Positions 6,417 through 13,393 of a stretch of DNA of 15,999 nt are shown here, piece by piece (the first letter of the stretch is position 1; each line of letters begins with the position of its first letter). Source of the stretch: CAWBRT01 sp050015355 (GTDB taxonomy: Bacteria; Acidobacteriota; Terriglobia; Terriglobales; Acidobacteriaceae); contig JBEKBO010000109.1 in the NCBI GenBank assembly GCA_050015355.1, positions 1 to 15,999 of the forward strand, read 5' to 3'. The notes beneath the pieces are model-generated. The model searched no databases, was not told the DNA's origin, and worked only from the letters and a program-made list of their open reading frames with translations. Made by a program: the position numbers and the translations under genes.

Positions 6417-8360
6417 CTACACTTCCATGGCAACCTTCGCTGCTTCCTGGATATCCTCGAAGATATCGCGCGGCTTCTCGCAATCCCCCACTCTTCTCCA
6501 AGTGATCGGTGAATCAGCAGGGGGCGTTAGAGCAACCCGATTGGGCCGAGCGCCGACCGCAATCACGGCGCTATCTATGCCTTCGAGCCGAATGCTTGAT
6601 CCATCCTTCTTCCGGATCACGGCTCCGTCGCATCCCCAATGCTCCAGGGACACGCCGGTAATAATCTGAACGTTCTCGACCTCTAGTCGATGCAACAGCG
6701 CAGCCCTCGTCGTCGGGGTAATTGTCTGTCCCACTTGTTCGAGGACCTCTATCACGACGACCTTTTTGCCTTTCGCAGCCAGCAGGTCCGCTGTTTCTAG
6801 GCCGACCATACCCGCGCCGATGACGAGGATCTTCTCTCCCAATACTGCCTGGCCAGCCAACACGCACCAAGCCGACGTTACTTTTTCTGGAAATTCGGTA
6901 GGAATCTCCAGGGTCGCGGGAAACGCCCCCGTTGCCTCGATGACAACGTCCGTCGTCAACGGAGAAAGGTCGCTTGGGCTGGCTTCCTTTCCACACTTCA
7001 CGTCGACCCCCAGTTTCTCCAGGTCGCGCACGCGCGACCTAACTACCTCTTCCAGTCCGGCTTTGCAAGGTGGGACACAGGCAAGTTGCACCTGCCCTCC
7101 CAAGTGATTCTCTCTTTCCAACAGCCTCACCTGATGCCCCCGCGCCGCCGCTACACGAGCGGCTTCAAGGCCGGCGGGACCGCCACCCAGAACCAAAACA
7201 CGCTTCTTGACCAGCGCCTGAGGTATGCCCTCTTCATACTCCGTTCCCACCCATGGGTTTTGTGCGCACTTGATGTCCACATTGAGTATGAGACGGCCGA
7301 TGCAGCCGACATTACATGCTATGCATTGCCGTATCTCGTCCGTTCTTCCCTCGAACGCTTTCCGCGGCCAGTGCGGGTCAGCCGTTAGCGCACGTCCTGT
7401 TGCGACGAAGTCAGCATCACCACGCGCAAGAATAGCTTCTGCAACAGAGGGATGATTGATCCTTCCGACTGCAATAATGGGTATCTTTACCTCTTCCTTA
7501 ATAATCCGCGCATATTTGGCAAGGTTTCCCGGTTCAAAGTACATCGGTTGAATTACCTGCGCCGTGGTGTAGGGAGTTTCATTCGACCCCGCGCTTACGT
7601 GCAGAGCGGCAATACCCTCCGCCTCCAGCAACCGGGCAAGTGCAACAGTATCTTCAGTGATGAGACCACCCTCCTCGAAGTCGGTCGCGCTCAGGCGAAA
7701 CATTATCGGAAAGTCACGCCCTATCCGTTTCCGGGTCGCTCGTACGACCTCCAAAGCGAACCTCGCGCGATTCAGAAATGACCCGCCATACGCATCCTTG
7801 CGGTGGTTCGAAAAAGGTGAAAGAAACTGCTGTATGAGGTAGCCGTGCGCACCGTGTATTTCCACGATCTCAAAACCTGCCTCAGCTACTCTCCACGCAG
7901 CCGCGGCAAAGCAGCCCACAATGTATTTGATGTCCTCCGAATCCATCTCGTGTGGGACTTCCCCGTTCGCGCGGTTGGCAATTGCGGACGGGGCAAGTGT
8001 GGCATACCCGGTGTTCCTGGATGAGGCTAGTTTTCCATTGTGGTTGATCTGCATGGCCGGGACCGCTCCCGCCGATCGGATGGCGTCGGCCAGACGCTGC
8101 AGCCCTGGAATGAACCGGTCCTCCGATACACCCATCCCAAATGCGCGCTGTTTGGTGCTCTTATCCGTAAACGCCCCTTCGACGATCACTAATCCGACCC
8201 CGCCTCGCGCGCGCTCCCGGTAATAATGCACATTGCGGTCGGTGACCGTACCATCGGGTTCCGAATAGTTCATCGCCATCGGAGGCATAACAATTCGGTT
8301 CTTGATTTGTACGTCTCCGATAGTTCCTGTTCGAAATAAATGCGGGTACTCCATGATCAT
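6417..8360 (-). CDS. FadH/enoate-reductase-type NADH:flavin oxidoreductase (FMN, [4Fe-4S], FAD)
   Basis: A 647-residue, three-domain enzyme of the 2,4-dienoyl-CoA reductase / 2-enoate reductase (Old Yellow Enzyme) family. Residues about 1-340 form the FMN barrel, with IHGAHGYL (H169, H172, Y174) and SPFSNHRKDAYGGS. The iron-sulfur ligands are C346, C349, C353 and C365 (C-x2-C-x3-C-x11-C), the family pattern. A nucleotide-binding domain follows, with VLGGGPAGLEAA (392 onward), and a second dinucleotide fold with VIGAGMVGLETA. Such proteins use NAD(P)H to reduce an activated C=C bond in enoates or enoyl-CoAs; BaiCD-like steroid reductases share this layout, so the substrate is open. The start is set by GGGAGGAGGGA just before ATG at 8360; an upstream in-frame start at 8405 would swallow this site. 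It lies 91 bases after the alcohol dehydrogenase and 82 before the ACS transporter. Confidence 0.92.
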   Translation of the reverse strand: MIMEYPHLFRTGTIGDVQIKNRIVMPPMAMNYSEPDGTVTDRNVHYYRERARGGVGLVIVEGAFTDKSTKQRAFGMGVSEDRFIPGLQRLADAIRSAGAVPAMQINHNGKLASSRNTGYATLAPSAIANRANGEVPHEMDSEDIKYIVGCFAAAAWRVAEAGFEIVEIHGAHGYLIQQFLSPFSNHRKDAYGGSFLNRARFALEVVRATRKRIGRDFPIMFRLSATDFEEGGLITEDTVALARLLEAEGIAALHVSAGSNETPYTTAQVIQPMYFEPGNLAKYARIIKEEVKIPIIAVGRINHPSVAEAILARGDADFVATGRALTADPHWPRKAFEGRTDEIRQCIACNVGCIGRLILNVDIKCAQNPWVGTEYEEGIPQALVKKRVLVLGGGPAGLEAARVAAARGHQVRLLERENHLGGQVQLACVPPCKAGLEEVVRSRVRDLEKLGVDVKCGKEASPSDLSPLTTDVVIEATGAFPATLEIPTEFPEKVTSAWCVLAGQAVLGEKILVIGAGMVGLETADLLAAKGKKVVVIEVLEQVGQTITPTTRAALLHRLEVENVQIITGVSLEHWGCDGAVIRKKDGSSIRLEGIDSAVIAVGARPNRVALTPPADSPITWRRVGDCEKPRDIFEDIQEAAKVAMEV

Positions 8361-8371
8361 TCCCTCCTCCC
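8361..8371 (-). promoter_or_regulatory. Ribosome binding site of the enoate reductase
   Basis: On the minus strand GGGAGGAGGGA directly precedes the ATG at 8360; a second in-frame ATG follows at 8354. This purine-rich site argues against the longer start at 8405. Confidence 0.65.
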
Positions 8372-8451
8372 ACCGCTGGGAAAGGCTGTCCCCCTTTGTC
8401 CTCACCTGCGCAACCGGTTATCTAACTAACTCTCAGTAAGAAACCTATACC

Positions 8452-9621
8452 TCACACCATCTGCTTGTAGATCTCAATCAGTTCTTCTTTCGACGGAGTT
8501 CGCGGATTCAAATTATGACTTCCGCTCGCAATGCCGTCTTCCGCCAGTTGAGGCGCCAACTGCAAGTACTTCTCCCTGTCGATTCCAAACTCTACAATTG
8601 TCGGCACCTTCAGTGTCTTGCGAAGTTTTCTGACAAATGCAACCGATTTCTCAGCCGCTTCATTCACCGTCAATCCGGAGATGTTTTCTCCCATTGCCAG
8701 CGCGATCTTCGCATACTTTTGGGGACATGCGGGAAGGGTATACTCCATCCCTTCAGCTAAGAACATGGCATTGGACAGGCCGTGAGGAACGTGGAAGTAG
8801 GCGCCCAGGGGTCTGGCCAGGCCATGCACACTGCACGTGGACGCATTACTGAAGCTCATTCCCGCCAACAGCTGACCGAGCATCATGTCGGTCCGTGCCG
8901 CGATATCTTTTCCATTCACAAACGCGATGGGCAGACTTTTACTAATCAACTCCACGGCTCGAAGGGCAACCATTTCGGTCATAGGCTGGCATTCCCGCGA
9001 GACGTATCCCTCGATTGCATGTGTCAATGCGTCCATTCCACTGGACGCTGTGACGGACGGAGGCATCGAGACGGTCAACAAAGGGTCGCAGACCGCCACA
9101 TTGGGCCGTACTTTCTCATCCTTAACAATAATCTTGTCGGTTCTGCGGGTGTCAGTGATAACAGCAGAACGCGATATCTCGCTGGCAGTTCCGGCGGTGG
9201 TCGCAATGGCAATCATCGGCACCATTTTTGCTTTTACTTTATCGCGACCTCGATAATCGGTAATTTTCCCCGGGTTGGTTGCCATGACGCCAATCCCTTT
9301 GGCGGCATCCATGCAGCTCCCTCCTCCAAGCGCAATGATTGAGTCACATGAAGACTCTTTGAAAATCTTTAAGCCTTCCTCAACGTGGATATCTTCTGGC
9401 TCTCGATTAACGCCCGGATAGATCTCCAGGTCTATTTCCGATTGTCGAAGTAGAGTCTTGAGGTCATCCACTTGGCCCGATTTCAAGAGGACACAATCAG
9501 TCACCAACAAAACCCGTTTCCCCCCAAGCTGTTTCATCGACTCGCCAACTCTCGACACACATCCCATGCCATACAGAACAAGAGTCGGCATTCCCCAAGA
9601 AAACCCAACACTATTGACCAT
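8452..9621 (-). CDS. Iron-containing alcohol dehydrogenase
   Basis: A 389-residue group III (Fe-ADH) dehydrogenase, normal length for the family. The NAD-binding motif GGGSCMDAAKG starts at residue 99. The metal site is complete: D197 and H201 in GMDALTHAIEGY, H266 in SVHGLA and H280 in HVPHG, with the expected 13-residue gap between the last two histidines. These cytosolic enzymes interconvert alcohols with aldehydes or ketones using NAD(P)H. GGGAGG stands seven bases before the ATG at 9621. It lies 80 bases downstream of the second MBL hydrolase and 91 upstream of the enoate reductase, inside the minus-strand operon. An aldehyde it makes could be a substrate for the flanking AORs; this is inference. 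Family members acting on hydroxy-acids or diols cannot be told apart here. Confidence 0.93.
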   Translation of the reverse strand: MVNSVGFSWGMPTLVLYGMGCVSRVGESMKQLGGKRVLLVTDCVLLKSGQVDDLKTLLRQSEIDLEIYPGVNREPEDIHVEEGLKIFKESSCDSIIALGGGSCMDAAKGIGVMATNPGKITDYRGRDKVKAKMVPMIAIATTAGTASEISRSAVITDTRRTDKIIVKDEKVRPNVAVCDPLLTVSMPPSVTASSGMDALTHAIEGYVSRECQPMTEMVALRAVELISKSLPIAFVNGKDIAARTDMMLGQLLAGMSFSNASTCSVHGLARPLGAYFHVPHGLSNAMFLAEGMEYTLPACPQKYAKIALAMGENISGLTVNEAAEKSVAFVRKLRKTLKVPTIVEFGIDREKYLQLAPQLAEDGIASGSHNLNPRTPSKEELIEIYKQMV

Positions 9622-9701
9622 AATTGCCTCCCAATCTGAGTGCTAAGCAAAGTCACTGCCAAGAAACGTCAGTACGCTAAACGGGACTAGCTACCCAACG
9701 C

Positions 9702-10619
9702 TCAGGATTCTCGCTGCGCGTGCATGCGAAATGATTCTTTCACCGGACAAAAGTCATAAGAAACGCCCTTTCGGACTAGATAGCCCGGAGTAGGGAGGTG
9801 GCCGGAAAGGATGCAGACATCCGTGTCGGCATACCGCTCGAACAGTGCCATCCTGGTCTGCCGGGCCATGTCTTGCAATTGACTGAACCTGGAATTCCAC
9901 CTCGGGTACTTGCATTGCAAGATATGGTGGAAGATGTCGCCGCAGACGATCGCCCGCTCGCGGCCCTCAGTCCGGATCAGAACCGCCACATTGCCAGGCG
10001 TGTCGCCGGGCGAATGAATTAAAGATATATTGTCGTCGATCCGATAGTCTTCCGACACACAATCGACCTGACCTGCATCGATTACGGGCTGAATACTGTC
10101 GATCCAGTAGTTACCATTGCGCTCGAAGACTGCACTGACCTCAGGCCTAGTAAAAAAGTCCAGCTCGGGCTTCACTAGCAGATAGCGTGCCCGCGGGAAG
10201 GTCGGCACCCAACGCCCCTCTTTTAGCATGCTGCACCACCCGACATGATCCACATGCAAGTGCGTGCATACCACGATGTCAACATCTGCGGGGGTCACGC
10301 CTGTGGCCAGCAGCCGCTCCATCCACCCTGTTTCCAAGTGGTCGAAGGTAGGCCGCTTGCGTGCTTTATCATTGCCTATGCAGGCGTCAACCAGAATGTT
10401 CTTTCCCTGGCTCTGCACGAGATAGCTCTGAGTCGTAAGTACTAACAGATTACTTTCCGAATCATAAGAATGGGGCGGCAGACTGGGGGCCTCTTGCTCC
10501 AGGATCTCCGGAGTGCAGTCCGGAAGTAGCTCGGAGGGGCTAAACATCGGTATTGTAGCTTCTATGATTTGGCGCACCATAACGGTGCCAAAGACGAGCG
10601 GTGCTGGGAGATTCACCAT
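9702..10619 (-). CDS. MBL-fold metallohydrolase (cytosolic, PGDTPG variant)
   Basis: A 305-residue metallo-beta-lactamase-fold protein without a signal peptide. THLHVDHVGW supplies H120, H122, D124 and H125; CGDIFHH supplies the bridging Asp (D228) and SGHLPTPG the last His (H274). At the position where most relatives have His in PGHT, this protein reads HSPGDTPGN, so Asp206 replaces the usual metal ligand; I recall related subgroups with PGET or PGES, so this need not abolish activity. Members hydrolyse lactones, esters or thioesters. AAAGGAG six bases before the ATG at 10619 sets the start; a TTG at 10625 is in frame but too close to that site. It follows the MFS transporter by 155 bases and precedes the alcohol dehydrogenase by 80. 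It could open a lactone intermediate of the pathway. It differs clearly from the secreted hydrolase at 2729-3601. Confidence 0.87.
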   Translation of the reverse strand: MVNLPAPLVFGTVMVRQIIEATIPMFSPSELLPDCTPEILEQEAPSLPPHSYDSESNLLVLTTQSYLVQSQGKNILVDACIGNDKARKRPTFDHLETGWMERLLATGVTPADVDIVVCTHLHVDHVGWCSMLKEGRWVPTFPRARYLLVKPELDFFTRPEVSAVFERNGNYWIDSIQPVIDAGQVDCVSEDYRIDDNISLIHSPGDTPGNVAVLIRTEGRERAIVCGDIFHHILQCKYPRWNSRFSQLQDMARQTRMALFERYADTDVCILSGHLPTPGYLVRKGVSYDFCPVKESFRMHAQRES

Positions 10620-10774
10620 TACCAACTCCTTTCATGAAACGCGGTGGCTCCTTCACTTCACTGGATTCCAGTCTTTGGGGAGCTTCGCTGGACTTACTGA
10701 AACCGACGTACCCGGAGGTCACTATTGCTATCTACGATAACGCCAAGGACACTCTTCTGTCGGGAATGCCCACA

Positions 10775-12064
10775 CTAATCAAGTACTTTGCCTTTTGTTT
10801 CAGGCAACATTAACACGACACCGCACGCGAGTACATAAGCTACTGCAGTAATGGCTATGCCACCGCCGATCCCGTAAGACAGAGCCAAAAAGCCGATAGC
10901 AGCGGGCGCAAATGCGCTAACCCCACGGCCGACGTTGTAGCAAAATCCTATGCCAGTGGCTCGGACCGAGCTGGGATAGAGTTCCGCCAAAATGGGGCCC
11001 AAGCCGGCGTAATAGCCGTAACCGAAGTACGCAAGGAACGGTCCAATCACAAGCAGCATGGTTGGATCGCGAATCATTGCGAAGGCGACGGTGAGAACAC
11101 CAGACATTATGTAGAATATGACGCTGCTGAGTCTTCGGCCTAACTTGTCGGAAATGTACCCGAAACTCAGGTGACCGCAGACCCCTCCAAATTGCATGAT
11201 AAACACCCACGTAAGGCTCTTAACCATGCTTAGTCCGGCTCCGCCCTTTGCTACAGGCATGGCCAGATACCCAGGAATCCATGTAAAGGCCCCCCAATAG
11301 GCAAACAGCAGGAATGAGCATAAGGATGTGGCGATCAGTGTATGTCTCGCCTGACCACGACTGAAGAGCTTAGCGACTACAGCAAAGGTACTCAGCTCTT
11401 CGCCTTTAGCACGAGATTGCTGCGCATTACGCTTCCAGATCTCCGGCTCTTTGACACTTCGGCGCACAAAGTAGGTCAGCAGTGCCGGCAACACGCCCAC
11501 GAAGAAAACCGCTCTCCAGCCGAACCGCGGGAGGACAACCATAGCGACTACAGCAGCAAGAGCATATCCAATCCCAAAGTTAGCTTGCACCAGGCCCATG
11601 GCTTTGCCGCGATGTTGCGGCGGCCACGATTCCGTGACTAAGGCGGCCCCCGCGGTATACTCGCCTCCCACTCCGATACCTAGCAAGATGCGGCACACGG
11701 CTAATTGCACGACGGTTTGCGAGAAACCGCACGCTGCCGTGAAAGCAGAGTACATGAGGATACTCGCGATCATCGACTTGGTTCGACCCCATTTGTCCGC
11801 AATGATCCCGAACACGAATCCGCCGAAGGCAGCGGAGAATAATGAAAGGGACGCGAGCACTCCAGCCATCGCCGAGGTCAAACGCAAATCTTTCATGATT
11901 TGCACGATCACCATGGCATACAACATTATGTCCATGGCTTCTAATCCGTAGCCTAGACCGGCCGCAACGAGTGCCTTCCATTGTTGTCGATCGATCTCCT
12001 TGTACCAAGGGACAACAGAAACGGGAGTTGCTAGCGCCGTACCCTGCTCAGGTATCGTGGTCAT
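10775..12064 (-). CDS. MFS transporter, metabolite:H+ symporter type
   Basis: A 429-residue inner-membrane protein with about twelve hydrophobic segments and the major-facilitator signatures. The loop 2-3 motif is FGIIADKWGRTKSM, segment 4 reads CRILLGIGVGGEYTAGAALV, followed by RGKAMG, and the second half repeats the loop motif as GYISDKLGRR. GLEAMDIMLYAMV in the first segment and GVGGEY resemble transporters of aromatic and other organic acids (AAHS/metabolite:H+ symporters) more than sugar porters, but the substrate is uncertain. AAAGGAG (12070-12076, minus strand) precedes the ATG at 12064 and rules out the GTG at 12079, which overlaps it. This is the first gene of the minus-strand operon; it and the ACS transporter give the cluster two different carriers. 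It is intact, so loss of the ACS carrier may not abolish uptake. Confidence 0.9.
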   Translation of the reverse strand: MTTIPEQGTALATPVSVVPWYKEIDRQQWKALVAAGLGYGLEAMDIMLYAMVIVQIMKDLRLTSAMAGVLASLSLFSAAFGGFVFGIIADKWGRTKSMIASILMYSAFTAACGFSQTVVQLAVCRILLGIGVGGEYTAGAALVTESWPPQHRGKAMGLVQANFGIGYALAAVVAMVVLPRFGWRAVFFVGVLPALLTYFVRRSVKEPEIWKRNAQQSRAKGEELSTFAVVAKLFSRGQARHTLIATSLCSFLLFAYWGAFTWIPGYLAMPVAKGGAGLSMVKSLTWVFIMQFGGVCGHLSFGYISDKLGRRLSSVIFYIMSGVLTVAFAMIRDPTMLLVIGPFLAYFGYGYYAGLGPILAELYPSSVRATGIGFCYNVGRGVSAFAPAAIGFLALSYGIGGGIAITAVAYVLACGVVLMLPETKGKVLD

Positions 12065-12606
12065 CTCAGCTCCTTTCACGATGGCGAACCCTTGTTGCCG
12101 AAGCCGCGAAACTCATTTTACGGTGTGCTATCATCGGCACAACTCTCGGGAGCCGAGCCGTATGCGACCGAGACAGCGGTAACTGTCTCTTTCGGGCAGT
12201 TGGAGTTGTAGCACGTCGGCCACTTGCCGGCAACAGACTGTCGAATGCAGTCTCGGAACTAACGACTGCGAAACGATTTGCCCCTTCTGACATGCGCAGT
12301 GTATGAATAGCCTCTGAACCGGTCCAATCGTTTGTTCTGATGTAATTGATCGGAATCCCAAATAGCAGGCCGCACGCGCCAATAGGAGCTAAGAAGTCCA
12401 AAGAACTCGATGTTTGAGGTTTCGGGCACAAACCTGCACGACCTCTGGACATCAAGCTCTGTCATCGTTCGTTGCCGGCAGGGTTCCCAATGAGGGGTGC
12501 CCATATGATAATGAGTGAGAGCTGCTTCTAGGAATCAGAATGACTTATGTTAAAGCACCACGGCTAAGATTAAGAAGTTATTGATTCTACATAGGTTACT
12601 CAGTTC
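12065..12606. other. Gene-free region upstream of the minus-strand operon
   Basis: About 540 bases with no supportable gene. Open frames on the minus strand give patternless translations rich in R, S and T. It should contain the operon promoter, since the first transporter starts at 12064 facing left, but I found no convincing -35/-10 or -24/-12 pair. A small dyad, GTGC-(8 bases)-GCAC at about 12124-12139, is the only operator-like symmetry and could easily be chance. Confidence 0.4.
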
Positions 12607-12647
12607 TGGACCAGGGGGTCGGAGATTCAAATCCTCTCTCCCCGACC
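12607..12647 (+). pseudogene. tRNA-Pro 3' fragment
   Basis: The 41 bases match the 3' part of a bacterial tRNA-Pro: end of the anticodon loop (TGGA), 3' anticodon stem CCAGG, variable region GGGTC, T arm GGAGATTCAAATCCTCT and 3' acceptor strand CTCCCCG with discriminator A and CC. Position 53 is A instead of the near-universal G, breaking one T-stem pair, and the CCA end reads CCT. The 5' half is absent: the sequence to the left cannot form the anticodon, D or acceptor stems, so this is not a working tRNA. Such 3' fragments are the usual mark left at one end of an element integrated into a tRNA gene. The family call rests on my memory of tRNA-Pro sequences with this 3' end. Confidence 0.62.
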
Positions 12648-12719
12648 TGACGTGAGCGGCGAATTTTGTATCAGTGGGAAAGAGAGAGACACTGGTACAA
12701 AATTCGCCGCTCACGTCAG
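12647..12719. repeat. Near-perfect 30-bp inverted repeat (long hairpin)
   Basis: Arm 12647-12676 (beginning CTGACGTGAGCGGCG) and arm 12690-12719 (ending CGCCGCTCACGTCAG) are complementary over 30 positions, with a single T-G pair (12671 with 12695), around a purine-rich 13-base loop. No T-run follows either side, so an intrinsic terminator is unlikely. It abuts the tRNA-Pro fragment, sharing its last base. Two facing terminal repeats of a deleted insertion sequence, a tiny MITE, or a recombination site are the best explanations; the GTACAAAATTCG part reminds me of IS21-type ends, but this is recall, not a match. Confidence 0.85.
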
Positions 12720-12931
12720 CATGGCCTGTCCGCTACCACCTGTTACACAATTAGCCGACACTGGGAATTCTGGCCGTAATTGCTATTGAACTGTTGTTTG
12801 CCTTGCGGGGGTGACATGCCCCCAGCCCTTCGGAGGATCGTCTAGTGATGGCGAAAACAGTTGTGATCATCGGGTTTTGCTTGCTGCCACCGCGGAGCGT
12901 TTCGATGCGGCTTCCAGAGAGCACGCCCGGA

Positions 12932-13189
12932 CTATTTATTGAACAGATTGTCGAAGGCACGCCGTGCATCTTCGACCGAGTTGGCACCGGCCGTGGTCTC
13001 GCGCTCCACGCGCTCGCTCAGGGTAAACCTCGGGCAATCGTTGTGCAGATCCTTCTTTGGATAACCGGGCACGTTCAACCGGCACTCGAACCGGCTACCC
13101 GGATCGAACTGCATGCACTGCTTGCAGGCATGCAGGGCAGCGGCGCACTTCGGGCACTTCTGATCCGCGCCGCCCGCTAAACGGGCATC
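12932..13189 (-). pseudogene. Decayed zinc-ribbon protein gene, 5' end lost
   Basis: On the minus strand an open frame runs from a stop at 13192-13190 to a TAG at 12932. It contains ADQKCPKCAAALHACKQC, MQFDPGSRFECRLNVP, HNDCPRF, VERETTAG and ends VEDARRAFDNLFNK. Two CxxC pairs, a later Cys-rich stretch and the conserved C-terminal DARxAFDxLF look like a small conserved zinc-ribbon protein I associate with Acidobacteriota genomes. No start codon precedes the first CxxC in this frame, and an ATG at 13194 lies in another frame; dropping one base would join them (MRC-RLAGGADQK). So the gene is truncated or frameshifted, next to the tRNA/hairpin scar. An internal ATG at 13114 would give only 60 residues and lose the zinc site. 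Function unknown. Confidence 0.5.
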
Positions 13190-13381
13190 TCATGCTAATC
13201 AAACCGGACACAATCATATGCAACAACGGCTTCCGAGAATTGGGCTGGCGCGATCGAGGAATTTAGACTATGCTCCGCTAAATCAGAGGCTTGCAAATGC
13301 GGGCGAGTACAGAATTGCTGCTGACTTGGGGTGTGGCCCGCTTTCGCATCCAAATGGATCACACGACTCGGCGGTTGTTGC

Positions 13382-13386
13382 GGAGG
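13382..13386 (+). promoter_or_regulatory. Ribosome binding site of AOR paralogue 2
   Basis: GGAGG sits seven bases before the ATG at 13394. Upstream in-frame starts such as the one at 13331 would add a patternless 21-residue extension that paralogue 1 lacks, so 13394 is chosen. Confidence 0.7.
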
Positions 13387-13393
13387 CAAAGGC

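Noticed and set aside
12066..12455. 129-codon minus-strand open frame upstream of the MFS gene
   Set aside because: No domain pattern and no ribosome site, and it runs into the transporter's own start region; better seen as promoter-containing spacer.
12560..12650. Complete tRNA gene
   Set aside because: Only the 3' part from the anticodon loop onward can be matched; no D arm, 5' acceptor strand or proper anticodon stem is present.
12807..12823. GGGGG-TGACATG-CCCCC mini-hairpin as a terminator
   Set aside because: Only five pairs and no T-run on either strand; could be chance in GC-rich DNA.
12845..13180. 111-codon plus-strand open frame
   Set aside because: Antisense to the zinc-ribbon remnant, whose CxxC pairs and C-terminal pattern are more convincing.
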